DNA of 11,030 nucleotides from Phycisphaerales bacterium (GCA_028288945.1 JAQGHH010000287.1:1-11030); one strand, 5' to 3'; shown: positions 1 to 6,490, counted from the first letter of the stretch. A program made the numbers and translations. Notes: generated by a model not told the origin, from the sequence alone.

Positions 1-1
1 A

Positions 2-133
2 GAGCCCGAGCTGATCGTCAAGCGGGGCCAGCAGTTGGCAAAGCAATTGGAAAGCAGCCAGCGTCCGCAAACGCAGCCGGCGACCAAGCCGCATCACGCG
101 AAACCGACGACGCGGCCGAGCGCGGGCGGATGA
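2..133 (+). CDS. C-terminal fragment of an unrecognised protein
   Basis: An open frame enters from the left edge and stops at TGA 131-133. The 43 visible residues begin with a charged helical stretch (PELIVKRGQQLAKQLES) and end in a Pro/Thr/Gln/Lys-rich tail that looks disordered. I do not recognise the family. A second frame (from base 1, stop at 142-144) is also open, but its product is a featureless Ala/Arg/Asp mix typical of an off-frame read in GC-rich DNA. The chosen frame is therefore preferred on composition only. The stop codon lies directly at the outer edge of the inverted repeat that follows. Confidence 0.45.
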   Translation, partial: EPELIVKRGQQLAKQLESSQRPQTQPATKPHHAKPTTRPSAGG

Positions 134-437
134 AGAGAAAATGAACGCAGAGACGCAGAGGTGGGAGGGAAGAGGGGGAACGTCGAGACACAATCGGCCG
201 TTTAGAAGTGGTTTCAGAACTTACTTGTGACATGGGCGTCCTGCCCATGCGACCGGCGCGATGATATGGATGGTCTCGTTTTCCGGAGTTCTCGACTCCA
301 TTCGCACCAGGCATGGGCGGGACGCCCATGTCACGATGAAGGCTCTGAAGCCGCTTCTTAACGAGATAAGCGTTCGGGAAATGGCCTCTCCCGTTCTTCC
401 TCTGCGTCTCTGCCCCTCTGCGTTCAATTTTTCTTCC
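134..437. repeat. Long imperfect inverted repeat between convergent genes
   Basis: This 304-base stretch has no convincing gene and is built as a nested inverted repeat. The outer arms are 134-160 and about 397-437: both carry a GAACGCAGAG / GACGCAGAGG block, read in opposite directions. The inner arms are 204-249 and 312-358, which match over about 46 bases with a handful of differences and one length change. Each inner arm contains its own hairpin, CATGGGC-GTCCT-GCCCATG at 231-249 and its counterpart at 312-330. At the centre there is a small hairpin, GGAGT-TCTCG-ACTCC (285-299). The differences between arms are mostly transitions, suggesting an old duplication. It sits between converging genes, so it could end transcription from both sides. 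Similar GGGCGTCC-GCCCATG and CTCTGCGTCTCTGCG units occur as dispersed repeats in other bacterial genomes, to my recollection. Confidence 0.75.
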
Positions 438-443
438 GAATGA

Positions 444-1103
444 TCACGCGGCGAGAATTCCCATTCCACCGAGGTTGAGCGCGGACTTGGTGTTGGTCAT
501 CACGACCGTTTCCCAGAGGTCGATGCTTTCGAGCTTGAAGCGGTAATCGACCTCCACGCCCGTGCGGCGGATCAAATCTTGCAACGCCAGGTCGCTGCGC
601 CAGCCGAGCTTTGTGCAGAGGGGGCAGAGCCATTTTTCCAGCAGCGCCAGGAAGCGGTTGGTGGATTGGAAATGGTTGACGATCACGATCCGCGCGCCTG
701 GCTTGGCGACGCGCTGGGCTTCCTGCACCAGGCGGTATGGGTCGCTGACGACGCTGATGACGTGGCTGATGAAGACGTGGTCGAAGGTGTCTTTGCCGAA
801 GGGGAGGCGCATGGCGTCGCCCTGGAAGACGATGGCGTTGTTGAGGCCCTGCTCGCGGATTTTCTTGCGGGCTTCGCGGAGCATGCCGGCGGAAAGGTCG
901 ACGCCGACGATGTGGCCGCGGTCCTGCGGGTAGAAGTTGAGGGATACGCCGGTGCCGATGCCCAGATCGAGCACGCGGTCGGCGGGCTTGATGTTCATGT
1001 GGGAGATGGCCTGGGCGATTCGCCGGCGGACCAGCCGGCCGAAAGTCGCGTCATAAAACACCGAATGCACGTCGTAAATCTTCTTGGTACTCGATTCCTG
1101 CAT
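444..1103 (-). CDS. PmtA-like class I SAM-dependent methyltransferase
   Basis: This 219-residue protein is a class I (Rossmann) methyltransferase. The SAM-binding motif I is LDLGIGTG at 45-52, the acidic residue that binds the SAM ribose is Asp69 in VGVDLS, and QGDAMRLPF (94-102) and the DHVFISHVISVV strand (108-119) follow in the usual order. The spacing and the later segments (RVAKPGARIVIVNHF, 131-145; PLCTKLGWRSD, 161-171) resemble Rhodobacter-type phosphatidylethanolamine N-methyltransferase (PmtA), which makes phosphatidylcholine by three methylations of phosphatidylethanolamine at the membrane. Length is also typical of PmtA. A ubiquinone/menaquinone-type or other small-molecule methyltransferase is the alternative. 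The upstream region has only a weak ribosome site (GTGAAG next to the ATG). It lies 160 bases downstream of the flavin oxidoreductase on the same strand. Methyltransferase assignment is firm; the lipid substrate is inference. Confidence 0.85.
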   Translation of the reverse strand: MQESSTKKIYDVHSVFYDATFGRLVRRRIAQAISHMNIKPADRVLDLGIGTGVSLNFYPQDRGHIVGVDLSAGMLREARKKIREQGLNNAIVFQGDAMRLPFGKDTFDHVFISHVISVVSDPYRLVQEAQRVAKPGARIVIVNHFQSTNRFLALLEKWLCPLCTKLGWRSDLALQDLIRRTGVEVDYRFKLESIDLWETVVMTNTKSALNLGGMGILAA

Positions 1104-1132
1104 ACTTCACTCATTCCCTGGCCGGCTCTCCC

Positions 1133-1149
1133 GCGCAACCCCGTTGCGC
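1133..1149. repeat. 7-bp stem, 3-base loop hairpin
   Basis: GCGCAAC-CCC-GTTGCGC is a perfect short inverted repeat in the 160-base gap between the oxidoreductase stop and the methyltransferase start, about 30 bases upstream of the latter. On the minus-strand RNA the loop is GGG. No T-run follows on either strand, so it is not a textbook terminator. It could be a leader structure of the methyltransferase message or an intercistronic stabiliser. Confidence 0.5.
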
Positions 1150-1263
1150 CGGACAACTGTAGTGAGGCGCTGCGATTTTGCCAAGCGGGAATCGAGGGGG
1201 AAGGGTTTAAGGTTGACGGTTCAAGAGTTCAAGGGTTTGCGAAGGAGAGAGCGGTGCGCCGCC

Positions 1264-2712
1264 CTACTTCTTCTTTGCGGCTTTCAGTTGTGGGGCTGCC
1301 TGGGACTGCTTGTAGTGCGGGTCCAGGGGATAGCAGCCTGAAGGAAGCGCGTTGCGGGGGGCGGTGGTGCAGTCGCTGAAGGTGCGACAAACTTTTTTAG
1401 TTTGCAAGGCGTTTCCCCATAGCACGTCCCAAGGCAGCTGCGGGTACGACAACACCATCCGGCCCAGACCGACGCTGTCGATCCAGCCCTCGCGCACCGC
1501 CGCCTGGGCGACGTGCGGCAAATAGTCCTGCAAGTATGTGTAAGCGGTGCCGACCATCACGAGATGGGGAAAATGTTGCTTGAGGGTGCGATGGACGCGC
1601 ATTTGGCGGGCTACGCCGACGAGCGGGTCTTCCGGCGGTTGGTAGCCATCAGAGGGCGGGTAGAGCGCGGGGCGCTGTACGTGCGGGTTGTAGTACGGAC
1701 TGCCGGCGGTGAGATTCACCAGTGGAACACCAAGCTCCTCCAACAGCCTAAGGAATCGGATCGGCTCCGTGAGGTCGGGCTCGAGGGGGTTGTCGGCATT
1801 GACGCCGAAACCCCAGCGGTAAGGAAGGTCGAAGGGTTCGGGGATTCCGGGGCCGGGGGTGGAGAGGGTTGGGTCGGGGTGAAACGGGACGAGATCGAAG
1901 GCGGAAAGTCGTACGCCGACGAGCAGGCCGGGGCACAGCGAGCGGACGCCCTGAACGATTTCGCGGAGGAAACGGGTGCGGTTTTCGAAGGGGCCGCCAT
2001 AGTCGCCGGGGCGGGTGTGAGCGCCGAGCAGCTCGTGGGCGAGGTAGCCGTGACAGTGCTTGATGTCGACGAAGTCGTAGCCGAGGGAGTGCGCGATCTT
2101 CGCCGCGGCGTGAAAGTCTTCGATGAGCTTGCGAATGTCTCCGTCAGACAGGACGGGAAAATCGGCGGGCAGATTGAGCCGGCGGTCGAGGATCGGATGC
2201 CGTTGCACGATCCGCGGCTCACGCTTGCCCCAGGCGCTCGGCACGCTGTAGCGGCCGGAATGGGTGAGCTGCAATCCGATGAGCAAGTCATCGGTCGAGC
2301 CCGTCACGCGAAGATGCTCTTCAAGGAGAACTTCGCGCAGGCGGCCGAGGTCGGCCTTGGTGGAATCGCCAATGAGAAGCTGATGCGGATTGGCCCGCCC
2401 GTCCTGCCGGACCGCGACGGCTTCGCCGCCCCAGATCAACTTCGCGCCGCTTGCGCCGAAGTTCCGCCATCGGCGGAAAGTATTTTCGGTCGGCCGGCCG
2501 TCAGGCGTGCCGTCCCAGCCTTCCATTGGATGAATTGCCCACCGATTGCCAACGACGCGGCCTCCGACATTCAATGGTTGCGCGAGGGGAGACTGCGGCG
2601 CGGATTGAAGCGCGTCGTCGCAGGGGATGTCGAGGCCCAAAGTGGCGAGGTGCCGTTGAAACGTCAGGACCTCGCGCATGCTGCCGACGGAGATGTATGC
2701 GCGTGCGGCCAT
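1264..2712 (-). CDS. NADH:flavin oxidoreductase, Old Yellow Enzyme family
   Basis: This 482-residue protein is an FMN-binding TIM-barrel oxidoreductase of the Old Yellow Enzyme/2,4-dienoyl-CoA reductase group. Visible hallmarks are NRWAIHPMEGWDGTPDGRP (56-74, FMN-side first strand), LQLTHSGRYS (147-156), the active-site segment DIKHCHGYLAHELLG (216-230) with the His219/His221 region, TRPGDYGGPFENRTRF (233-248), VGVRLSAFD (265-273), a phosphate-binding VGLGRMVLSYP region (414-424) and a Cys-containing tail (Cys442, Cys448, Cys460). Members reduce activated C=C bonds with NAD(P)H; the substrate here is unknown. The tail does not carry the CX2CX3CX11-12C pattern of 4Fe-4S enoate reductases, so a cluster is unlikely. 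The ATG at 2712 is supported by AGAGG (2719-2723) with a 6-base spacer, and the N-terminal helix ahead of the barrel fits this start. It is divergent from the membrane protein with only 50 bases between starts. Confidence 0.9.
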   Translation of the reverse strand: MAARAYISVGSMREVLTFQRHLATLGLDIPCDDALQSAPQSPLAQPLNVGGRVVGNRWAIHPMEGWDGTPDGRPTENTFRRWRNFGASGAKLIWGGEAVAVRQDGRANPHQLLIGDSTKADLGRLREVLLEEHLRVTGSTDDLLIGLQLTHSGRYSVPSAWGKREPRIVQRHPILDRRLNLPADFPVLSDGDIRKLIEDFHAAAKIAHSLGYDFVDIKHCHGYLAHELLGAHTRPGDYGGPFENRTRFLREIVQGVRSLCPGLLVGVRLSAFDLVPFHPDPTLSTPGPGIPEPFDLPYRWGFGVNADNPLEPDLTEPIRFLRLLEELGVPLVNLTAGSPYYNPHVQRPALYPPSDGYQPPEDPLVGVARQMRVHRTLKQHFPHLVMVGTAYTYLQDYLPHVAQAAVREGWIDSVGLGRMVLSYPQLPWDVLWGNALQTKKVCRTFSDCTTAPRNALPSGCYPLDPHYKQSQAAPQLKAAKKK

Positions 2713-2718
2713 GAAGAA

Positions 2719-2723
2719 CCTCT
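2719..2723 (-). promoter_or_regulatory. Ribosome binding site of the flavin oxidoreductase
   Basis: AGAGG on the minus strand, 6 bases before the ATG at 2712. It decides this start over the internal Met at residue 12. The rest of the 50-base divergent gap (2713-2762) must hold both promoters, but I see no convincing -35/-10 pair on either strand. Confidence 0.55.
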
Positions 2724-2762
2724 GCTCTGCAAAAAACCGTTATTCCGGGTACCTTTGAAACC

Positions 2763-3554
2763 ATGAGCACATCGGACCCACAGCCAGCGCCTTCCGGACT
2801 CGTCCCCACGAGGAGAGTGATCAGCTATGAACCCGCGGCTCCATTCGGGCCACGGCGTTGGTGGGTCTACGCGGTGCTGGGAATTTATCTACTCTTCGTC
2901 GCCACCCTGCTAACAGCTCCATTTTGGATTGCCAGGTCAGGCGATCTGTCACTCGGTATTATCGCCGGGGCGGTTATTGCAGTGCTAATGATCTGCGGCT
3001 TGGCAATGATGCTGACGCCGATCCGCTTGGTCCGCCGGCGGCCGATCACTCGCCGCTCGATCTTGATTCCGATTGTCGCCTCGGGATTCCTACTCGGCGG
3101 CTTAGTGGCTGGCGGGGGTTTTGCCCTGGCCGAACTCTGCGCACGTGCGACAAGACAACCTTATTATTCCGGCACGACGACCAGCGGCCAACCCGCCGGC
3201 TATTCCACCAGTCACGATCCTAAGGAGGGCGTTCTCTGGATGGTTGTTGCTGCTGCGGTGGCGGTCTGGATCGCATGGTCGGTTGTTTTCGGCCTCCTGG
3301 CACGCCAGGGCGATCCCACGGGCGTGGGAATGAAACTCCATCGTATCCTCATCGCCGGCAGCGTTCTTGAACTCCTGGTGGCAGTCCCGGCCCACATAAT
3401 CGTCCGCCGTCGGAGCGACTGTTGCGCCGGAATTCTGACGGGCACGGGTATCTGCGTCGGCATCGTGATCGCACTGGTTTCGTTCGGCCCCACTGTACTG
3501 CTGCTCTATCACAAACGGTGCAAACAGATCGAGATTCCCTCACATCCCGTTTAA
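2763..3554 (+). CDS. Six-helix integral membrane protein of unknown function
   Basis: A 263-residue protein with a polar Pro-rich N-terminus (1-30) and six likely transmembrane helices at about 33-56, 62-85, 99-124, 156-180, 194-214 and 220-249. The loop between helices 3 and 4 (127-155) is long, polar and rich in Gly/Ser/Thr/Tyr. The most distinctive part lies between helices 5 and 6: HIIVRRRSDCC (211-221), a basic patch with paired cysteines, then a Gly-rich last helix ending FGPTVLLLYHKR. The fifth helix and this motif resemble a membrane protein family I associate with planctomycetes, but no function is known to me. No enzyme or transporter motif is visible. No Shine-Dalgarno site is seen before the ATG. 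The gene is 85 bases upstream of the DNA glycosylase on the same strand. Confidence 0.75.
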   Translation: MSTSDPQPAPSGLVPTRRVISYEPAAPFGPRRWWVYAVLGIYLLFVATLLTAPFWIARSGDLSLGIIAGAVIAVLMICGLAMMLTPIRLVRRRPITRRSILIPIVASGFLLGGLVAGGGFALAELCARATRQPYYSGTTTSGQPAGYSTSHDPKEGVLWMVVAAAVAVWIAWSVVFGLLARQGDPTGVGMKLHRILIAGSVLELLVAVPAHIIVRRRSDCCAGILTGTGICVGIVIALVSFGPTVLLLYHKRCKQIEIPSHPV

Positions 3555-3639
3555 GCGTTCAACCGGCCGCATCAGCACGATGCGAAAGAGCGAGTTTTTG
3601 GAACTGCCAGGCTTTTCCGCCACGCGGTAGCTTACGGGG

Positions 3640-4371
3640 ATGGGAAAGAGCGTCAAATCACCCGCGTCCGCGCGTTCGGGCGATGCGGTTTCGCTGAAAG
3701 CCCGGTTGAAGAAGCCGTTCGACATCGACGAGGTGATGTCCCGCGTGCGCGAAGCGGTGAAGCCGTATCCGAAGCCCGTGCTGTTCGAGCTGGCGGACCG
3801 GGGATTCGGATCTCCCTTCCAAATTCTCGTGGCGTGTGTCATCACGATCCGCACGTTTGAGGAAGTGTCGCTGCCGGCGGCGCTGAAGTTGTTTGAAGCG
3901 GCGGACACACCTGCGGCCATTGCCCGCCTCGGGCCCGAGCGCATAGACGCCCTGATCCATGCCTGCACTTTTCATGAGCCCAAGTCGCGGACGATTCACG
4001 CGATTGCAGAGCGCGTAACGAATGATCTCGGCGGCGAGTTGCCTTGCGATTTCGAGACGCTCACCAGTTTCTCCGGTGTCGGGCCCAAGTGCGCGAACCT
4101 TGTGCTGGGGATCGCGTGCAAACAGCCGACGGGGATTCCGGTGGACATCCATGTGCATCGTGTGACGAACCGGTGGGGATATGTGCAGGGGAACACGCCC
4201 GAGAAAACGATGGTGGAATTGGAGAAGCGACTCCCCCGCCGTTATTGGCTGGAGATTAACAAGCTGCTGGTGCCGTTCGGGAAACAGGTTTGCACGGGGA
4301 AGATGCCCAAATGTTCACAGTGCCCGGTGCTGGAATATTGCCGGCAGGTGGGCGTGCGAGGACACCGGTAG
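3640..4371 (+). CDS. nth: Endonuclease III-like DNA glycosylase/AP lyase with 4Fe-4S cluster
   Basis: A 243-residue HhH-GPD protein for base excision repair of damaged pyrimidines in the cytoplasm. The helix-hairpin-helix is SFSGVGPKCANLVL (143-156) with catalytic Lys150; the catalytic Asp is Asp169 in PVDIHVHRV. The C-terminal cluster loop is exact: Cys218-X6-Cys225-X2-Cys228-X5-Cys234. Residues 60-85 align with the E. coli Nth segment that contains SAQATD, but here it reads TIRTFEE, so the Gln that fills the DNA gap is replaced by Arg71; the GLYNSKA loop becomes CTFHEPKS (109-116). The lesion range may therefore differ. The ATG at 3640 is the first start after an in-frame stop (3628-3630) and has only GGGG directly before it; Met33 (3736), preceded by GAGG, is an alternative that keeps the whole catalytic domain. 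The N-terminal 25 residues are basic and probably disordered. Confidence 0.9.
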   Translation: MGKSVKSPASARSGDAVSLKARLKKPFDIDEVMSRVREAVKPYPKPVLFELADRGFGSPFQILVACVITIRTFEEVSLPAALKLFEAADTPAAIARLGPERIDALIHACTFHEPKSRTIHAIAERVTNDLGGELPCDFETLTSFSGVGPKCANLVLGIACKQPTGIPVDIHVHRVTNRWGYVQGNTPEKTMVELEKRLPRRYWLEINKLLVPFGKQVCTGKMPKCSQCPVLEYCRQVGVRGHR

Positions 4372-4396
4372 TCATCGCAATTCATTCGATATCAGA

Positions 4397-4441
4397 AAGC
4401 CGTTCGGAGCCGGGCCGACACGGCCCGGCTCCGAACGGCTT
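4397..4441. terminator. Perfect 21-bp stem-loop between convergent genes
   Basis: Arms 4397-4417 and 4421-4441 are exact reverse complements with an ACA loop. The stem is GC-rich (core GGAGCCGGGCCG). It lies 25 bases after the glycosylase stop and 49 bases after the pseudo-receiver stop, where two transcripts converge. There is no T-run on either side, so it is either a factor-independent stop that relies on stem strength, a bidirectional RNA 3'-end stabiliser, or a dispersed repeat unit. The perfect match over 21 bp suggests recent origin or selection. Confidence 0.7.
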
Positions 4442-4490
4442 CACGTCCAATGGCGCTTGCCATCTGTACCGCAGCAATACGTTATGCCAA

Positions 4491-4889
4491 CTATTGCTCT
4501 GATTCTTCCGCCAGCGCGCCGCGGAGGAGTTCCTTCACCTTCGGCGAGCCGATGTCGCGCTTGCCGAAGCCGGGGAGGGCGCCGGCCGCGACGGCGGCGG
4601 CCTGGGCTTCTGGGTAGTTGCTGACCAGCATCATCCGCACGTTCGGGTAGTGCTTGTGCACGCGCTCGATGACGGCGACGCCCTCGTCCTCCTCGAAGCC
4701 GTAGTCGAGGACGCGGTTGAAGAGCAACAGGTCCACGCCCTCGTCGAGAATGTGCTTGAGCGACTGGTCGTCCTCGGCGGCGAGGATCTGCGCGCCGCGC
4801 TGGGCGGAACTGACCGCCAGGCGGAGGTAACTGGTGTCAGGGCCGCAATGGCCCACGAGCGCGACTTTCTTGGGCTTGGTGCTGTCCAT
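4491..4889 (-). CDS. Receiver-like (pseudo-response-regulator) protein
   Basis: A 132-residue single-domain protein with the alternating strand-helix pattern of a CheY-type receiver: strand 1 KKVALVGHCG (7-16), strand 3 VDLLLFNRV (52-60), helix GVAVIERVHKHYP (70-82), strand 4 VRMMLVSN (84-91), helix, then GFGKRDI (107-113). Mapped on the receiver fold, the phospho-acceptor Asp at the end of strand 3 is Asn58, and the acidic pair at the end of strand 1 is replaced by Gly-His-Cys; Ser90 and Lys110 stand at the conserved Thr/Ser and Lys places. It should therefore not be phosphorylated and may act as a protein-interaction module. There is no output domain. Its start is 6 bases after the GroES-like stop, with no clear ribosome site, suggesting translational coupling. 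The fold call is by pattern reading. Confidence 0.7.
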   Translation of the reverse strand: MDSTKPKKVALVGHCGPDTSYLRLAVSSAQRGAQILAAEDDQSLKHILDEGVDLLLFNRVLDYGFEEDEGVAVIERVHKHYPNVRMMLVSNYPEAQAAAVAAGALPGFGKRDIGSPKVKELLRGALAEESEQ

Positions 4890-4895
4890 CAGAGT

Positions 4896-5264
4896 TTAAT
4901 CCGTTTCATTGGGGTCCGTGCCCGGGGCCTCCGCCGGCTTCTGCTCGGATCGGCGGAAAATCGCCAGCACGCGGTCGATGTGGACGACGAACAGCTTGTT
5001 GTCGTGCTCGAGCTCGACGGGGATCGCCTCGCGGGGGTCGAACAGAACCTTGTCGTACTGGCGGATGGTCTGGTCTTCGTCGTTTTCGATCGCCTTGCTG
5101 ACGGCAATCACCCGGCCGGTGATGACCGGGATTTCATGGCTGTCGGGCAGCACGATGCCGCCGCGGGTCTCACGCTTGTTGTCGTCCTTGCGGACAACGA
5201 CGCGCTTGCCGATCGGCTCAATCACATCGTATTCCAATCGGCGGGTGGAAGGCTGTTTTGCCAT
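4896..5264 (-). CDS. groES: Divergent GroES (Cpn10)-family protein
   Basis: A 122-residue protein with the Cpn10 fold: DVIEPIGKRVVVRKDD (13-28) corresponds to the first strands of GroES, RGGIVLPDSHEIP (34-46) to the mobile loop with the GroEL-binding Ile-Val-Leu (37-39), TGRVIAV (49-55) to the strand after it, and YDKVLFD..KLFVVHIDRVLAIF (70-103) to the last strands. The region that forms the dome hairpin is rewritten and acidic (ENDEDQ), and a 17-residue acidic Pro-rich tail (106-122) follows the fold, making it longer than the usual 95-100 residues. No groEL lies beside it, so it is probably a paralogue of the canonical groES. ATG at 5264 is chosen; a GTG at 5282 would add six residues, and neither has a good ribosome site. 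It is followed 6 bases later by the pseudo-receiver gene, most likely one transcript. Confidence 0.85.
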   Translation of the reverse strand: MAKQPSTRRLEYDVIEPIGKRVVVRKDDNKRETRGGIVLPDSHEIPVITGRVIAVSKAIENDEDQTIRQYDKVLFDPREAIPVELEHDNKLFVVHIDRVLAIFRRSEQKPAEAPGTDPNETD

Positions 5265-5320
5265 ACGGAGAATCGTAGTCACGAATCAGGCTGATGGCCA
5301 TTGAGCGCGATAGCAGTGCC

Positions 5321-6403
5321 TCAGTCGTCATAGGCGTGAGGGCCGGTCTTGAGGGATTCGGGCTTAGCCTTCCTGTTGAGCAGGACGCTGCGCAATTCGT
5401 AGCCGCCGTCGATGGCCTCGCAGGTGAAGGGGGCGGACCCGAAGGGGTCAGGGAAGGATTTGGCGGCGCCGGGGCCTTTTTGCGTCACCGCGACGGCGGC
5501 ACGAAGAAGGGCGCGGTCGGCGGCGATCATGCAATCGACCGGCGGGAGGGCCGGAAGGGGTTTGACGAACGTAGCCGCCCCAAGCGGCGCGGCGTTTTGG
5601 ATCGCCTGGAGCTGTGCATGGGTACCGGGAAGTTCATTCAATGGAACCGAGACTACCTTCGCCGCCTGATCCCATGCCGCTTCGACTTGCGTCGCCAGCT
5701 CCGCTCGGGCCGCGGGGTCCTTTGGGAGATCGGAGAGCGGAACTCCAAAGAGGGCGGCAGGTCCCTTCTTGATGGTAATCGCGCTCATTCTCCCTTCATT
5801 GCGAAGCGTGTCCGCCAGGGCCGCCGCGTCCGGCAGCTTTCCCAACCGGTCGGCCAACTGTTGGAGGACCGGAGGAGGAAGGTCGGGCAGGTACCTTGCG
5901 GCGACATGAATGCCCTCGGTCTCGACGCCAATGCCAATCAGCCGACTGACGAAGAGCTGCTGCATTGAAAGGTGCCGCCCCATCGTTATCAAATCCGCCG
6001 AAATCGCGGCTACGCGCTCGTAGCGCTTTACTTCGCATAGATAGCGAGTTTTCAGGCTGGTAGCCTCTGCCAGGCGCCGCGCCTGCTTCAGCTCGGGTAA
6101 CTCGAGTTCCATTCCTTTGTTGTAATCGAGTTCCCAGTCGCATTTCTTCATCGACGCGCCGCGCTGCATTAACTCGATCGCCGGATCGCATTGACGGAGG
6201 ATTTTGATCGTAGGGCCGTCGAAGGCGACATTGTCCCAATCCTTGAACACGCGATCGACGTCATCGCCTTTGGGCAGAGCGTCAAACGCCTGACGGTAAT
6301 ACGTAGCAGCGTTATCCGACGGCGCGGGGTCCGCGGCAATTGCGATGGGAGCGGGCGAGAAAAGTGCGATGCCAAGGGCGATGAAGGGCGCGAAGGGACG
6401 CAT
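5321..6403 (-). CDS. Secreted helical protein of unknown function
   Basis: A 360-residue protein with a clear Sec signal peptide: a short N-terminus, a hydrophobic core (about 5-22) and a likely cleavage at Ala-Ile-Ala/Ala (after 23 or 24). The mature part is almost all amphipathic helix. It opens with DNAATYYRQAFDALP (30-44); the section ARRLAEATSLKTRYLCEVKRYERVAAISADLITMGRHL is helix-pair-like (about 108-145), similar in feel to tetratricopeptide repeats. There are several cysteines (72, 88, 123 and others later), which could form disulfides outside the cytoplasm. The pattern resembles secreted planctomycete proteins of unknown role; no catalytic motif is visible. The start is firm: AAGGAG at 6409-6414 sits 5 bases before the ATG. 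It lies 56 bases upstream of the GroES-like start on the same strand, so shared transcription is possible. Confidence 0.8.
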   Translation of the reverse strand: MRPFAPFIALGIALFSPAPIAIAADPAPSDNAATYYRQAFDALPKGDDVDRVFKDWDNVAFDGPTIKILRQCDPAIELMQRGASMKKCDWELDYNKGMELELPELKQARRLAEATSLKTRYLCEVKRYERVAAISADLITMGRHLSMQQLFVSRLIGIGVETEGIHVAARYLPDLPPPVLQQLADRLGKLPDAAALADTLRNEGRMSAITIKKGPAALFGVPLSDLPKDPAARAELATQVEAAWDQAAKVVSVPLNELPGTHAQLQAIQNAAPLGAATFVKPLPALPPVDCMIAADRALLRAAVAVTQKGPGAAKSFPDPFGSAPFTCEAIDGGYELRSVLLNRKAKPESLKTGPHAYDD

Positions 6404-6408
6404 GAGTT

Positions 6409-6414
6409 CTCCTT
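6409..6414 (-). promoter_or_regulatory. Strong ribosome binding site of the secreted protein
   Basis: AAGGAG on the minus strand with a 5-base spacer to the ATG at 6403, the best Shine-Dalgarno match in the window besides that of dnaK. It fixes the start and therefore the signal peptide. Confidence 0.7.
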
Positions 6415-6473
6415 CACTGAAAACGGCCAGTTCGGTCGTTCGAAATGCCCCCGCACGATCGTGGGGTTGTGAC

Positions 6474-6490
6474 GCAGCCTCCCAGGCTGC
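6474..6490. terminator. 7-bp stem, CCC-loop hairpin, possible terminator
   Basis: GCAGCCT-CCC-AGGCTGC is a perfect inverted repeat in the 191-base gap between two minus-strand genes, about 105 bases after the stop of the 170-residue protein and 71 bases before the start of the secreted protein. No T-run follows. It has the same geometry (7-bp stem, CCC loop) as the hairpin at 1133-1149. Role uncertain: end of the upstream transcript or leader of the next. Confidence 0.45.

Noticed and set aside
134..437. CRISPR array or insertion sequence
   Set aside because: The structure is inverted, not evenly spaced direct repeats, and no transposase fragment is visible in any frame.
579..1379. A 266-codon open frame on the plus strand opposite the methyltransferase
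   Set aside because: Product is an acidic Ala/Val/Asp string with no motif, and the opposite strand has a complete SAM-binding fold.
1513..2766. A 417-codon open frame on the plus strand opposite the flavin oxidoreductase
   Set aside because: The same mirror effect; the minus-strand frame has clear family motifs and a ribosome site, this one has none.
3580..3630. A 16-codon open frame just before the DNA glycosylase
   Set aside because: No ribosome site and no pattern; it ends 9 bases before the glycosylase start but nothing supports a leader peptide.
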